Assembly: GCA_934692485.1 (NCBI GenBank)
Contig: CAKUTX010000003.1
Coordinates: forward strand, 1 to 64,000
Direction of reading: 5' to 3'
Length of the DNA: 64,000 nucleotides
From: an uncultured Candidatus Melainabacteria bacterium
GTDB taxonomy: Bacteria; Cyanobacteriota; Vampirovibrionia; Gastranaerophilales; Gastranaerophilaceae
Shown here piece by piece: positions 36,174-44,496 of the stretch (the stretch's first letter is position 1; each line of letters begins with the position of its first letter). Both the position numbers and the translations under genes were made by a program. The notes beneath the pieces are model-generated. The model made no database searches. It was given only the letters and a program-made list of their open reading frames with translations, and was not told where the DNA came from.

Positions 36174-37115
36174 GTGACTAAAGATTTAGACATAGAATTA
36201 ATATTGAATGAATGTGGGATAAACAGTGGTGCTTCAACTGAAAGCATAATTGAAAAAATTCTCGCACTCGATGAAGTGTACGAAAAAGACAATTTAGTAA
36301 AAATATATAATTATTTCTTATCAACTTTAAAAAATCCTGAAATACTCATGACTGTAATTCAATGCGAAGATAGAATTAGAGATAAAAAGTCTTTAGATGC
36401 TCTTTTAGACTTGCTATTAATGAAAAATCTTGATACAAATGATAGAGATAATTTTATTAATGTCAGAGCGATGTGCGCAAAAGCTATTGCAAATTTGAAA
36501 GACACATCCGCAGTAACCCCATTGCTTTATTGTTTGAACAACAAAGATGAAAACTACAAAGTCAGATTGGCATGTGCTGATGCACTTGGCAGAATTGGGG
36601 ATAGATACGCTGTTGCACCGTTAATTGAAGTGGTTAAAGATGAAGACGAAAAATCGGTTTATCTGAGAGAAACAGCAGCTTCTGCACTTGGAATGCTAGG
36701 AGATTTAAGGGCTGTAGACCCTTTGGTAAGTATTTTGGAAGCACAAAAAGGAATTTGGAATAAATTTACGTTTTTAAAAGAACGAGCAATAGAAGCACTT
36801 GGCAAACTCAGATTAGACAACAACGAAAGAGTTTTTAATGCTTTAAAAAATTCATTAGTCGACGAATCACCACAAATACGTATTAACGCGATAGAAGCTA
36901 TTATGGACAGCGAAAATCCTAAGGCTGTCGAAACAATAAGAACTTGTTTATTGCAAGACAAAGATGAAGAAGTCAAGAAAAACGCACTCATCGCGCTTTA
37001 CAATCTTGTTGGACGCGAAGTATTAGATGAAGTTGCAAATGGTCCAAACTTTTCAGATAGCCTAAAAATGGAAGCTGTGTCAATGATTTCAGAATATGAG
37101 GACAATGATGAATAA
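36174..37115 (+). CDS. HEAT-repeat protein
   Basis: A 313-residue helical protein with about six HEAT or PBS-lyase-type repeats (about 95-300), for example VRLACADALGRIGDRYAVAPLIEVVKD split as two helices, and LRETAASALGMLGDLRAVDPLVSIL. Repeats of this kind in cyanobacteria and relatives act as scaffolds or in phycobilin lyases; no lyase catalytic part is seen here. It begins with GTG at 36174, with AAGGG 6 nt upstream. Its stop overlaps the queC start region by 8 bp, so it heads a four-gene cluster. Confidence 0.85.
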   Translation: MTKDLDIELILNECGINSGASTESIIEKILALDEVYEKDNLVKIYNYFLSTLKNPEILMTVIQCEDRIRDKKSLDALLDLLLMKNLDTNDRDNFINVRAMCAKAIANLKDTSAVTPLLYCLNNKDENYKVRLACADALGRIGDRYAVAPLIEVVKDEDEKSVYLRETAASALGMLGDLRAVDPLVSILEAQKGIWNKFTFLKERAIEALGKLRLDNNERVFNALKNSLVDESPQIRINAIEAIMDSENPKAVETIRTCLLQDKDEEVKKNALIALYNLVGREVLDEVANGPNFSDSLKMEAVSMISEYEDNDE

Positions 37116-37767
37116 AGGAATTGTTTTATTATCTGGAGGATTAGATTCGCTTGTCAGTCTTGGATTAGGCATAGAAAAATATGGAATTTCGCTTGCTCTA
37201 ACATTTGATTATGGGCAAAAATCTGCGAAATATGAAATAGAAGCTTCAAAAAACATTTGTGAATATTATAAAATTCAACACAAAGTAATAAAGCTGGATT
37301 GGCTAAGAAAAGTTACTCATACGGCCCTAGTCAGCGAAAACGAAATTCCTGAAGGGATAAATAATCCGGAACAATCTGCAAAAAGTGTTTGGGTTCCAAA
37401 CAGAAATGGTTTATTTTTAAATATTGCCGGAAGTTTTGCTGACGGCAACGATTACGATTATATAATTATTGGAGCAAACAAAGAAGAAGGAGCAACTTTT
37501 CCGGATAACACTCAAGAATTTCTTAATAGAGTTAACGCAGAATTCGAATATTCAACGCAAAAACATCCCAAAGTTGTTGCCCCCTTGATAAATTCGGACA
37601 AAAATGATATAGTTAAACAAGCGCTAGAGCAAAACATTCCTCTTGAATACACAAGAAGCTGTTATGCTGGAGGTTTAAAACATTGTGGTAAATGCGAATC
37701 TTGTACAAGATTAAAAAATGCGTTAATATTTAATAATGATACAAAATACATAAAGGAGCTTTTTTGA
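37108..37767 (+). CDS. queC: 7-cyano-7-deazaguanine synthase QueC
   Basis: It converts carboxy-deazaguanine to preQ0 with ATP and ammonia in queuosine synthesis. The 219 residues carry the PP-loop LSGGLDSL (8-15), DYGQKS, VWVPNRNGLFLNIAGSFA and GANKEEGATFPDN, and the C-terminal zinc site CYAGGLKHCGKCESC. The ATG at 37108 has GAGGA 5 nt upstream; ATGs 3 and 12 nt earlier are also in frame but overlap the ribosome binding site. It overlaps the HEAT gene by 8 bp and the DUF366 gene by 4 bp. Confidence 0.95.
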   Translation: MNKGIVLLSGGLDSLVSLGLGIEKYGISLALTFDYGQKSAKYEIEASKNICEYYKIQHKVIKLDWLRKVTHTALVSENEIPEGINNPEQSAKSVWVPNRNGLFLNIAGSFADGNDYDYIIIGANKEEGATFPDNTQEFLNRVNAEFEYSTQKHPKVVAPLINSDKNDIVKQALEQNIPLEYTRSCYAGGLKHCGKCESCTRLKNALIFNNDTKYIKELF

Positions 37768-38318
37768 AAACTCAATTTTTAGACAAAGAAATAAAATATG
37801 AAGGCTGGCAACTTTCTCCACATTGGATTTATAAGAATTTTAAAATTCAAGGGGATGCAACGGTTGCATTTATTGGAGAATGCGAAGTAAAATTAACTGA
37901 AATGGTTGATATTGAAGATGTTATCAATGACGAGCCAATCTACAGCAAATCTATGTTAAGCTTTATATCAGAGCAATTTAACGTAGGACTTGTTGAAGGA
38001 GTTTTCAGACAGAGATTGTTAATCTGCACAATTAAGGAAGCTCTCGAAAAACGAGGTTTTAAAATTACACGTAATGGAGATGATTTATTTTTTGATGGCA
38101 AAAAGCTAACCGTTTCTATTGCGACAAAATCCATTAATTCTGTACTTATTCATACTGGCATAAACATTAATTCAGCAGGAGCTCCAGTAAAAGCGAGCGG
38201 ATTAAACAGCGAACTTGGATTAACTGATATTAAAGGATTAGCAGAAGAAATTTTGAAAAATTACTCAGAAGAAATTAGTGATATAATATTAGCGTCGACA
38301 AAAGTTAGAGGTGTATAA
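37764..38318 (+). CDS. DUF366-family protein
   Basis: A 184-residue protein matching, from memory, the DUF366 (COG2029) pattern: QLSPHWIYKNFKIQGD, VAFIGECEVKLTEMVDIEDV, SKSMLSFISEQFN and VSIATKSINSVLIHTGININ. Its biochemical function is not established. It starts with TTG at 37764, inside the queC stop (TTGA), with AAGGAG 6-7 nt upstream. The tight coupling to queC supports a role in deazaguanine or tRNA modification metabolism (inference). Confidence 0.82.
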   Translation: MKTQFLDKEIKYEGWQLSPHWIYKNFKIQGDATVAFIGECEVKLTEMVDIEDVINDEPIYSKSMLSFISEQFNVGLVEGVFRQRLLICTIKEALEKRGFKITRNGDDLFFDGKKLTVSIATKSINSVLIHTGININSAGAPVKASGLNSELGLTDIKGLAEEILKNYSEEISDIILASTKVRGV

Positions 38319-38995
38319 TGGAAGAAGAAGAAATAAAACGACCTTCTCATATAAGTTATAAAGAATATCAAAAAAAAGTTACCAAAAAACCAAACGAAGG
38401 TATTGTAATTTTTGTGTCAGCTTTTTTCATTTTGCTATTACTTTTTTTGGGAATAGCAAAACAACTTTCACCAGAAATAGATGTTGCAATTGGAGATGAC
38501 GACAATGCAACTTCAACAGAATCAGTTGATAAGACTTCTGTAGATGATAGGCTAAAACTTCTACAACAAGAAGATGAAGGAAGCAAAAAAGACGAAACAT
38601 TTGCGACAGATTTAGATGAAAAAGTTGTACTACCTGATAGCAAAAAAGACTCTAAGGCTCAGGACACCGCAGTGCAAGAAAATCCGATAAAACTTCCTGA
38701 TAAAGAAGCTAATCCTAAACCGACAGAAACAGCTTCGCCTACACCAAAAGCACCTCAGGTTCAACAACACACTGTCAGTGCCAAAGTTGTTGTCGGCTAC
38801 TATTCAACAAAAGAACAGGCAGAAGTAGCAAAGGGAATTATCGCTGAATCAGGTCTGAATATCACTCCATATGTAAGAAATATAGGTGGCGCTTATACAA
38901 TTCAAGTTGGCTCTTATACAACAAGAGAAAAAGCTCAAAGTGTAGCAAATGATTTGCTAAGAAACAATTATCCAGCAAGAATAATTATGGAATAA
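38318..38995 (+). CDS. single-pass membrane protein with a SPOR domain
   Basis: A 225-residue protein with a short cytoplasmic N-terminus, one membrane helix (about 28-48), an acidic and Pro/Lys-rich linker (50-145) and a C-terminal SPOR domain (about 152-224; VVGYYSTKEQAEVAKG and YTIQVGSYTTREKAQSVA). SPOR domains bind denuded peptidoglycan at the septum, so it may act in cell division or wall remodelling. It overlaps the DUF366 stop by one base (TAATG) and is followed by a terminator. Confidence 0.88.
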   Translation: MEEEEIKRPSHISYKEYQKKVTKKPNEGIVIFVSAFFILLLLFLGIAKQLSPEIDVAIGDDDNATSTESVDKTSVDDRLKLLQQEDEGSKKDETFATDLDEKVVLPDSKKDSKAQDTAVQENPIKLPDKEANPKPTETASPTPKAPQVQQHTVSAKVVVGYYSTKEQAEVAKGIIAESGLNITPYVRNIGGAYTIQVGSYTTREKAQSVANDLLRNNYPARIIME

Positions 38996-39015
38996 TTTTT
39001 TCAAAATTTATAAAT

Positions 39016-39057
39016 AAAAAAGCTATTAAGATAATTTTCATCTTGATAGTTTTTTTA
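39016..39057 (+). terminator. intrinsic terminator of the HEAT/queC/DUF366/SPOR cluster
   Basis: AAAAAGCTATTAAGAT pairs with ATCTTGATAGTTTTTT around AATTTTC, followed by a T-run. Confidence 0.85.
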
Positions 39058-39170
39058 TGCGTAAAATTGCAAGTATTACAATTTGTTACAAATAGCAAGA
39101 GATAATTAAAGATTTTTATTGAACTTGCCGTATATAAAAAAGTAATCAGAAATTAATGGAGAAATCAGAT

Positions 39171-39326
39171 ATGTTAAAAAAGATAAAATCACCTTCGTGT
39201 AATGTATGCGATAGTGTGGAATTCATATTAAGAGGAGCGAGAAAACGTCGTAGTATGGCGTTAGCAGCCGCAAAGATGATTAATGCGGATGCAGGTATTC
39301 AAACTAGGCTGAAAGCAGTCAAGTAG
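39171..39326 (+). CDS. small basic protein with a CxxC pair
   Basis: A 51-residue reading frame with a start after GGAGAAATCAG and a strong terminator 39 bp after its stop, so it looks like a real single-gene unit. It begins MLKKIKSPSCNVCD, with Cys10 and Cys13 as a possible metal or redox pair, then a basic helix (about 22-50). No family was recognised. Its own leader region and terminator argue for expression. Confidence 0.55.
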   Translation: MLKKIKSPSCNVCDSVEFILRGARKRRSMALAAAKMINADAGIQTRLKAVK

Positions 39327-39364
39327 TGCTTATTGTTTAGAAAGATTAGAGAGTTAATATTTAA

Positions 39365-39395
39365 AAAGACCGACATCGTCGGTCTTTATTTTTAT
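39365..39395. terminator. intrinsic terminator
   Basis: AAAGACCGAC (39365-39374) pairs with GTCGGTCTTT (39378-39387), then ATTTTTAT. It ends the small-protein unit and could also serve the convergent prepilin gene. Confidence 0.88.
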
Positions 39396-39396
39396 A

Positions 39397-40287
39397 TTAA
39401 TAGTCAAACTTAAAATTGTTATTCAACAAGTGCCCAAAACATCCGCCGTAGTGGCCGCCATCTTGACAAGTATCAAATTTAACTTCTCTAACATACGATG
39501 GGGTATCTCCCCAATAACAATCCCCTTCTTTTCTACATTCAGGAGTAACAGAGCCTTCATCAATCACACCATCATAGAATATGCTCATCTCCCACAGGTC
39601 ATAACCTACTCTATTAGGGCCCTTCTTACCGTTTACATCTACATATAATTCAATTGGACCAGGTGCATCTTTATATCCAAAATATCTAATTTTTATAACA
39701 CTACCATCAGCTAAAACATAGTTTCGAGTGGAATTCTTCCCTAAAAATAGAGAAAATTTATATTCTTCCGAAATAGAATTATCAAATGGTAAATATACAG
39801 GAGCAAAGCAATTGTCACCTCCTTCGGCATCAAAATCAACATCTTCGCATTCTTTAACAACTTTTAAGTATTTAGTTACAAAATCTCGAATAGATTCTAT
39901 TTCTCCATTTGCTGAAATATAATTCCCAGCATCGTAAGAGCCCCCACTATAATTATCACCAGCAAGAGGGGTATTGCGCAAGTCATCTACTCCATAATCC
40001 GCCATATATTGTTTCACTGCTTGTGACATCATTGAATAAAATTTTTGTGTTTGTGTCGCAAGTGCTTTCTTTTGGTAGTTTTGTATCAAGCTCGGCAACG
40101 TCATCGCCGCAACAACACCGATTATGCCAAGGGTGATTAGGACCTCTGCCAATGTAAAAGCTACTTTTTTGTAAAATCCATGCGATGCTGAAACAAGTTC
40201 AGCATGACGGTCGGCCTCGCGCACTTGTTGCGCAATCTGTACTTCTCTTTCTTGAAACTCTTTCATCTCATTCATTCTTTTTTCCAT
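39397..40287 (-). CDS. type IV pilin-like prepilin with an unusually long leader
   Basis: A 296-residue prepilin. The hydrophobic core FTLAEVLITLGIIGVVAAM starts at residue 44 with Glu48 at mature position +5. Cleavage would follow Ala43, not the usual Gly. The leader is 43 residues, against 10 in the other prepilin, and residues 28-35 (HAELVSAS) come from a palindromic DNA element at 40185-40205. The globular part has YVDVNGKKGPNRVGYDLWEM, like the DINGVKGPN element of the 19.9-kb prepilin, and eight or so cysteines. The start has AGAGGT 9 nt upstream. It probably belongs to a type IV pilus or secretion pseudopilus. Confidence 0.85.
   Translation of the reverse strand: MEKRMNEMKEFQEREVQIAQQVREADRHAELVSASHGFYKKVAFTLAEVLITLGIIGVVAAMTLPSLIQNYQKKALATQTQKFYSMMSQAVKQYMADYGVDDLRNTPLAGDNYSGGSYDAGNYISANGEIESIRDFVTKYLKVVKECEDVDFDAEGGDNCFAPVYLPFDNSISEEYKFSLFLGKNSTRNYVLADGSVIKIRYFGYKDAPGPIELYVDVNGKKGPNRVGYDLWEMSIFYDGVIDEGSVTPECRKEGDCYWGDTPSYVREVKFDTCQDGGHYGGCFGHLLNNNFKFDY
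40185..40205. repeat. palindromic element (HAELVSAS type) inside the prepilin leader
   Basis: ATGCTGAA-ACAAG-TTCAGCAT is an 8-bp perfect stem with a 5-nt loop; it continues as GACGG. Short dispersed repeats of this sequence are, as I recall, found in many unrelated bacteria. Here it is read in frame as HAELVSAS. Only one copy is seen in the window. Confidence 0.65.
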
Positions 40288-40380
40288 TAATTTTTACCTC
40301 TTTCTTATTTTTATAAATTACGTTCTTGTTTATTATTATTTTTGTGATGTGGCGCTTCTCTTTATATTATAGAGCAAATG

Positions 40381-40397
40381 TCTGAACATGGTTCAGA
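40381..40397. repeat. small inverted repeat
   Basis: TCTGAAC-ATG-GTTCAGA, a 7-bp palindromic hairpin at the edge of the GC-rich patch. Confidence 0.5.
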
Positions 40398-40439
40398 TTT
40401 CCTCCTCTTTTTTGGTTATTAACTGCGCCTCGCGTTAAA

Positions 40440-40672
40440 TGGCAACGCTCTTGGCCCCCTCTCCCTAGCCCTCTCCCTCGAGGGGCGAGGGAACACGCTT
40501 CGCTCCGTCCGTACGCAAATCCGCTCTCCCTACGTGGGGCGAGGGAACTAGTTTCGCTCGGTCTGCTCTCACGTTCAGGGGCGAGGGTATAAGTTTCGTT
40601 TTTGCCTGCGTTCGGCTTGTCTATCTCGCTACTGGTGCGGTTTTTGCGATTGCCCCCCCCCCGAGAGCGTTT
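40440..40672. repeat. GC-rich imperfect tandem repeat patch
   Basis: A stretch clearly richer in GC than its surroundings. GGGGCGAGGG recurs at 40482, 40536 and 40578 (spacing 54 and 42), each followed by a variable AAC/TAT and a TTCG(C/T)T(C/T) run. It also holds CCCTCTCCCTAGCCCTCTCCC-like sequence (40457-40478) and a run of 10 C (40653-40662). It resembles the dispersed intergenic repeats of other bacteria. An open minus-strand frame crosses it but does not look coding. Confidence 0.65.
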
Positions 40673-40756
40673 CTCAAATCTTGTTTCACATAAATCTCCT
40701 CTATTTCTAATACATTTCAATTATAACATATTAGACTACTCTTTTCAAGATGCGGA

Positions 40757-42349
40757 TTACTCAAACAATGCATTAATTTTATCCAAAATATCTTGAGGAT
40801 CAATTTCATTTGTTATTTTATTTATATCTTGAGCAATTTGATATAACTTCGCAGCTTCTACCTTATCTCCAGTAATCGCTATTGCTCTTGCCAAATTAAA
40901 ATGAGCCAAAGCATAATTCGGATTGCACTCGATGGATTTCTTAAACAAGTCAGCTGCCTGTTTTACTCTACCCAAATCATCTAAATAAATTACACCCATA
41001 TTGTTGTAAGCAATATCATAACTAGGGTCATATTTAATTGACAATCCATATTCCTTTAAAGCTTCATCAATATCGCCTTTTCCCCAATATAAAAATCCTA
41101 AATTACAATGAATTTTAGCATTTTCAGGGTCCAAATCCAACGCGTTACGATAAACTTGTAATGCATTTTCAATATCTTCCTTATCATAAAATGCACTACC
41201 CAAATTTACGTAAATATCAATATCTTTAGGAGTTAAAAGATATGCACTCTGATAAGAACTTATTGCAGCATCCAAATCTTGCTTAGACTCTTGGTAAACA
41301 AAGCCCAATGTTTGATTTACGACACTGGTCCACTGTTTTTTAGGATTTAGCGTAACCGCGGTTTGAAAATGAGAAATAGCACCGTCAATATCTCCTTTAA
41401 CATACAAAATATTCGCAAGATTTGAGTGAACATCTGGCATGTTAGGCATGATTTGTATTAATTTTTCGTAAATATCAACCGCACTATCATAATCACCCTG
41501 TTCTTCATATGCCTGACAAAGATGTCTATATGCAGGAATATTTAAGCTATCCAGCCATATTGCCATCTTATATTCTGTAATAGCATCATCAAATTGGCCT
41601 AAAGATCTATATATATCGCCAATTAGACAATACAAAGGAATAAATCCAGGTGCTTTTTCTATCGTTTCACTGTAAAGCTCTAATGCTTCACTTGGTTTAT
41701 TTGCTTGAACTAAACATGCGCCTTTGATTAAAACAGGTAGGAATTTAGCATAAGAAACAGTTCTTGCAACATTCCCAATTGCTATTTTATCAAAAGGCAA
41801 AGTCAATACTGACAACAAAAACTCAAACTTTGACAGACAAAAGTTCTTAAAACTTCTTAAAGATGAAACATTGTAAAGATTTGACAGTAAAAAATGCGCC
41901 GACGAATTTGCCAACGGAACAACTTTTATAGCCTTCTTGGCATTCATTATCGCATCTGAAAACCTAGCTTTTTTAGTATATGTTTCAGCTAACAAATAAT
42001 ATGCTTTTCCAAGTTTAGGATTTTTCGAAATTGCAGTATCTAAATAATTTACAGCTTTATCTAAATCCCCTTTAAAAAAGTGAGCCTGCCCTATCTTAAA
42101 ATATATTTCCGCAGAGTCGATGTAAGTTTCAAGAGCTCTTTGGTACTCTGTAATAGCTTCATCAACATATTGGCAAGAATTGTAAATATCCAAATGCCAT
42201 GCTAAATACAAATCTCCAAGTCTGACATGCAAATCCGCATTAGTCGGATCATCTTGCAACCCTAATTGACACAATTCGATTGCGTTTTTCACATTGCCAG
42301 TCTTATATTCCTTATTAATTTTTTTCTCTAGTTGTTTCGTGTTTGTCAT
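40757..42349 (-). CDS. large TPR repeat protein
   Basis: A 530-residue protein made almost wholly of about 12-13 tetratricopeptide repeats, interrupted at about 165-210 by a hydrophobic-helical stretch (FEFLLSVLTLPFDKIAIG). Units such as AKIHCNLGFLYWGKGDIDEALKEYG and AYNNMGVIYLDDLGRVKQAADLF show the pattern. There is no signal peptide. It is probably a scaffold. No Shine-Dalgarno precedes the ATG; ATTATAATATT abuts it, so a very short or no leader is possible. Confidence 0.85.
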   Translation of the reverse strand: MTNTKQLEKKINKEYKTGNVKNAIELCQLGLQDDPTNADLHVRLGDLYLAWHLDIYNSCQYVDEAITEYQRALETYIDSAEIYFKIGQAHFFKGDLDKAVNYLDTAISKNPKLGKAYYLLAETYTKKARFSDAIMNAKKAIKVVPLANSSAHFLLSNLYNVSSLRSFKNFCLSKFEFLLSVLTLPFDKIAIGNVARTVSYAKFLPVLIKGACLVQANKPSEALELYSETIEKAPGFIPLYCLIGDIYRSLGQFDDAITEYKMAIWLDSLNIPAYRHLCQAYEEQGDYDSAVDIYEKLIQIMPNMPDVHSNLANILYVKGDIDGAISHFQTAVTLNPKKQWTSVVNQTLGFVYQESKQDLDAAISSYQSAYLLTPKDIDIYVNLGSAFYDKEDIENALQVYRNALDLDPENAKIHCNLGFLYWGKGDIDEALKEYGLSIKYDPSYDIAYNNMGVIYLDDLGRVKQAADLFKKSIECNPNYALAHFNLARAIAITGDKVEAAKLYQIAQDINKITNEIDPQDILDKINALFE

Positions 42350-42462
42350 AATATTATAATTTTATAAAGATGCTTGACAGAATCTTTAAAAGACTCCATA
42401 CTAAACATTGTAATTAATATATTCAAAAAATGCAAGTTTTTTAGATATGTAAAGGAGAATTA

Positions 42463-43773
42463 ATGAAAGATAACAAAATTTATTTCGTAGATGTTACAAA
42501 CAGAGATGGTGTACAAACCTCAAGACTTGGCTTAGCAAAATTACAAAAAACTATTATTAACCTCATGCTTGACGATATGGGGATAACTCAATCAGAGTTT
42601 GGATTTCCTACAACTCAACACGAAATAAATTATCTTAACGGCAACTTAGAACTCGTTGAGAGAGGAGTTCTCTCCAGAACAAGACTCTCTGGTTGGATGC
42701 GCGGAATTGCTTCTGATGTTGAACTCTCTTTTAAAAATGTACCGAAATTAAAATATATAAACTTATCTCAATCAACTTCCGAACAAATGATTAACGGAAA
42801 ATATCTTGGAAAAAAGACTCCACAAGATATTATAAACATGACTTGCGAAGCTGTTGAATACGCAACTTCTCTTGGCGCAATTGATATTGGGGTTAATGCA
42901 GAAGATGCTTCAAGAAGCAATATTGATTTTCTTATTAAATATGCAAATGAAGCAAAAAAGAGTGGTGCAAAAAGGTTTAGATACTGCGATACTCTTGGTT
43001 ATGAGGACCCACAAACAACGTATGAAAGAATTTATAAAATCGCAAAAGAAACTGAAATGCCGATTGAAATGCATTTCCACAATGATTTGGGCATGGCTGT
43101 AGCATGTTCCGTAATGGGTGCAAGAGCAGCTATTGATGCAGGTGTTGATGCATATATAAACACTGCCATAAACGGCATGGGCGAACGCGCAGGAAACGCG
43201 GACCTTGTATCTTGTCTTTTAGCAATATTAAAATCTGCAGGTTTTCGTCAAAGATATAACATTGACCCTAATATTGATCTTAGCAAAGCTTGGAAACTTG
43301 CAAAATACACATCTTATGCATTTGGAGTTCCTATCCCGATAAATCAACCGGCAGTCGGGGATAATGCTTTTGCTCACGAATCAGGAATTCATGCTGATGG
43401 AGCATTGAAAGACAGAAGGAATTATGAATTATATGATTTCGAAGAATTAGGTAGAGGAGAACCTGAAATAATTGAAACAGGCAGAATGATTACAACAGGT
43501 GAATATGGCGGAATTAAAGGTTTTAGAAACGTTTATGATAATCTAGAGCTTGAATTTAAAGACGAACATGAAGCAAGAAACATTCTTGAACTCGCTCGTT
43601 ATGCAAACGTTCATACTCAAAAACCTTTGACATCAAGCGAACTACGATTTATATATTACTATCCTGACATTGCTGCTAAAGTGATGACTGTTTCTCCTTA
43701 TTATGAACCGGCCGGAGCAATTAAAGAACGTGTTGAAGCTCGTCTTTTAACAAAACCTCATAGAATTATCTAA
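42463..43773 (+). CDS. homocitrate / Re-citrate synthase-like protein (LeuA superfamily)
   Basis: A 436-residue acyl-CoA condensing enzyme of the HMG-CoA lyase-like TIM-barrel family. Catalytic landmarks are VDVTNRDGVQTSRLG (Arg-Asp metal and substrate loop), HFHNDLGMAVA (metal His pair), NGMGERAGNADL and, further on, HESGIHADG. It has no LeuA-type leucine-regulatory C-terminal domain. Members with this N-terminal pattern in anaerobes include Re-citrate synthases annotated as homocitrate synthases. With isocitrate dehydrogenase at 53.9 kb it could start the route to 2-oxoglutarate. Homocitrate (NifV-type) synthesis is the alternative. AAGGAG supports the start. Confidence 0.8.
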   Translation: MKDNKIYFVDVTNRDGVQTSRLGLAKLQKTIINLMLDDMGITQSEFGFPTTQHEINYLNGNLELVERGVLSRTRLSGWMRGIASDVELSFKNVPKLKYINLSQSTSEQMINGKYLGKKTPQDIINMTCEAVEYATSLGAIDIGVNAEDASRSNIDFLIKYANEAKKSGAKRFRYCDTLGYEDPQTTYERIYKIAKETEMPIEMHFHNDLGMAVACSVMGARAAIDAGVDAYINTAINGMGERAGNADLVSCLLAILKSAGFRQRYNIDPNIDLSKAWKLAKYTSYAFGVPIPINQPAVGDNAFAHESGIHADGALKDRRNYELYDFEELGRGEPEIIETGRMITTGEYGGIKGFRNVYDNLELEFKDEHEARNILELARYANVHTQKPLTSSELRFIYYYPDIAAKVMTVSPYYEPAGAIKERVEARLLTKPHRII

Positions 43774-43780
43774 TAAAAAC

Positions 43781-43815
43781 AAAAGCTCCAATTATATTTA
43801 ATATTGGAGCTTTTA
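43781..43815 (+). terminator. intrinsic terminator of the citrate-synthase-like gene
   Basis: AAAAGCTCCAAT (43781-43792) pairs with ATTGGAGCTTTT (43803-43814). Confidence 0.82.
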
Positions 43816-43828
43816 ATTCTTTTAAACA

Positions 43829-43877
43829 AAAAAATCCGCAACCATTTTAATAATGAATTGCGGATTTTTTATTTTTA
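43829..43877. terminator. bidirectional terminator, mainly for rpmE
   Basis: AAAATCCGCAA (43831-43841) pairs with TTGCGGATTTT (43858-43868), with A-run and T-run flanks on both sides. Confidence 0.82.
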
Positions 43878-43888
43878 AAACTATTTTA

Positions 43889-44092
43889 CTAAGCTTTTTT
43901 GCCGTAACGTTTGTTAAATCTTTCTACACGACCTTCAGAGTCAAGAATTTTTTGTTGGCCAGTATAGAATGGGTGGCAATTGTTACAAATTTCAACAGTG
44001 ATATTATCATTGATAGAACCTGTTTCAATTTCGTTACCGCAAACACATTTGATAACTGTTTTCTTATAATCAGGGTGAATTCCTTTTTTCAT
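43889..44092 (-). CDS. rpmE: 50S ribosomal protein L31 (zinc-binding form)
   Basis: A 67-residue ribosomal protein bL31. It is the zinc-ribbon (C+) version, with Cys16, Cys18, Cys36 and Cys39 all present, and the family opening MKKGIHPDY and ending [18 protein letters not shown]. It bridges the two subunits near the central protuberance. Zinc-free copies usually replace it under zinc limitation; none is seen here. The start has AGAGGT 6 nt upstream and the gene has its own terminator. Confidence 0.96.
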   Translation of the reverse strand: MKKGIHPDYKKTVIKCVCGNEIETGSINDNITVEICNNCHPFYTGQQKILDSEGRVERFNKRYGKKA

Positions 44093-44266
44093 TTTTTACC
44101 TCTTTCTTTTTTCAAGATTCCAAACTTGAATTTTACTTCTACTGTCTTTATGATACATCATAAATAAAAAAGTGCAAGTTTTCATAAATCTCATGCATAT
44201 GTCTGATGTTAAATTTTCTTAATATTGTAATAATATAAAAGTTATCCGTTATAAAAAGGTGAGAAA

Positions 44267-44431
44267 ATGAATTTGCACGAACAATGTTTACTCAGATATT
44301 TGCAAAATCCGGAAGAATTATCATATTCTACAGAAATTTTAAAAGTTAATAATTTTATTTTAGAAAAACAGTTTATTTTGAAAAACATATCTAATAATGA
44401 TTTTGTAAAAACATTGAGTAATCCGCAATAG
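44267..44431 (+). CDS. small hypothetical protein
   Basis: A 54-residue frame (begins MNLHEQCLLRYLQNP) with a strong AAGGTGAG ribosome binding site 3-10 nt before the ATG. It is acidic to neutral, probably helical, and has one cysteine (Cys7). It ends 65 bp before the diguanylate cyclase gene on the same strand and could be cotranscribed with it. No family was recognised. Confidence 0.5.
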   Translation: MNLHEQCLLRYLQNPEELSYSTEILKVNNFILEKQFILKNISNNDFVKTLSNPQ

Positions 44432-44496
44432 ATTTCTTGCTAAATTTTGTGCAATTGGTTATACTTGTATATGTAGTTTAAATAAGATTGAGGAAT

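Noticed and set aside
40367-40720. 118-codon minus-strand open frame across the GC-rich repeat patch
   Set aside because: Its sequence is dominated by Arg/Gly/Ser from the repeat, it has no ribosome binding site or homology, and it matches the repeat boundaries, so it looks like chance coding in GC-rich DNA.
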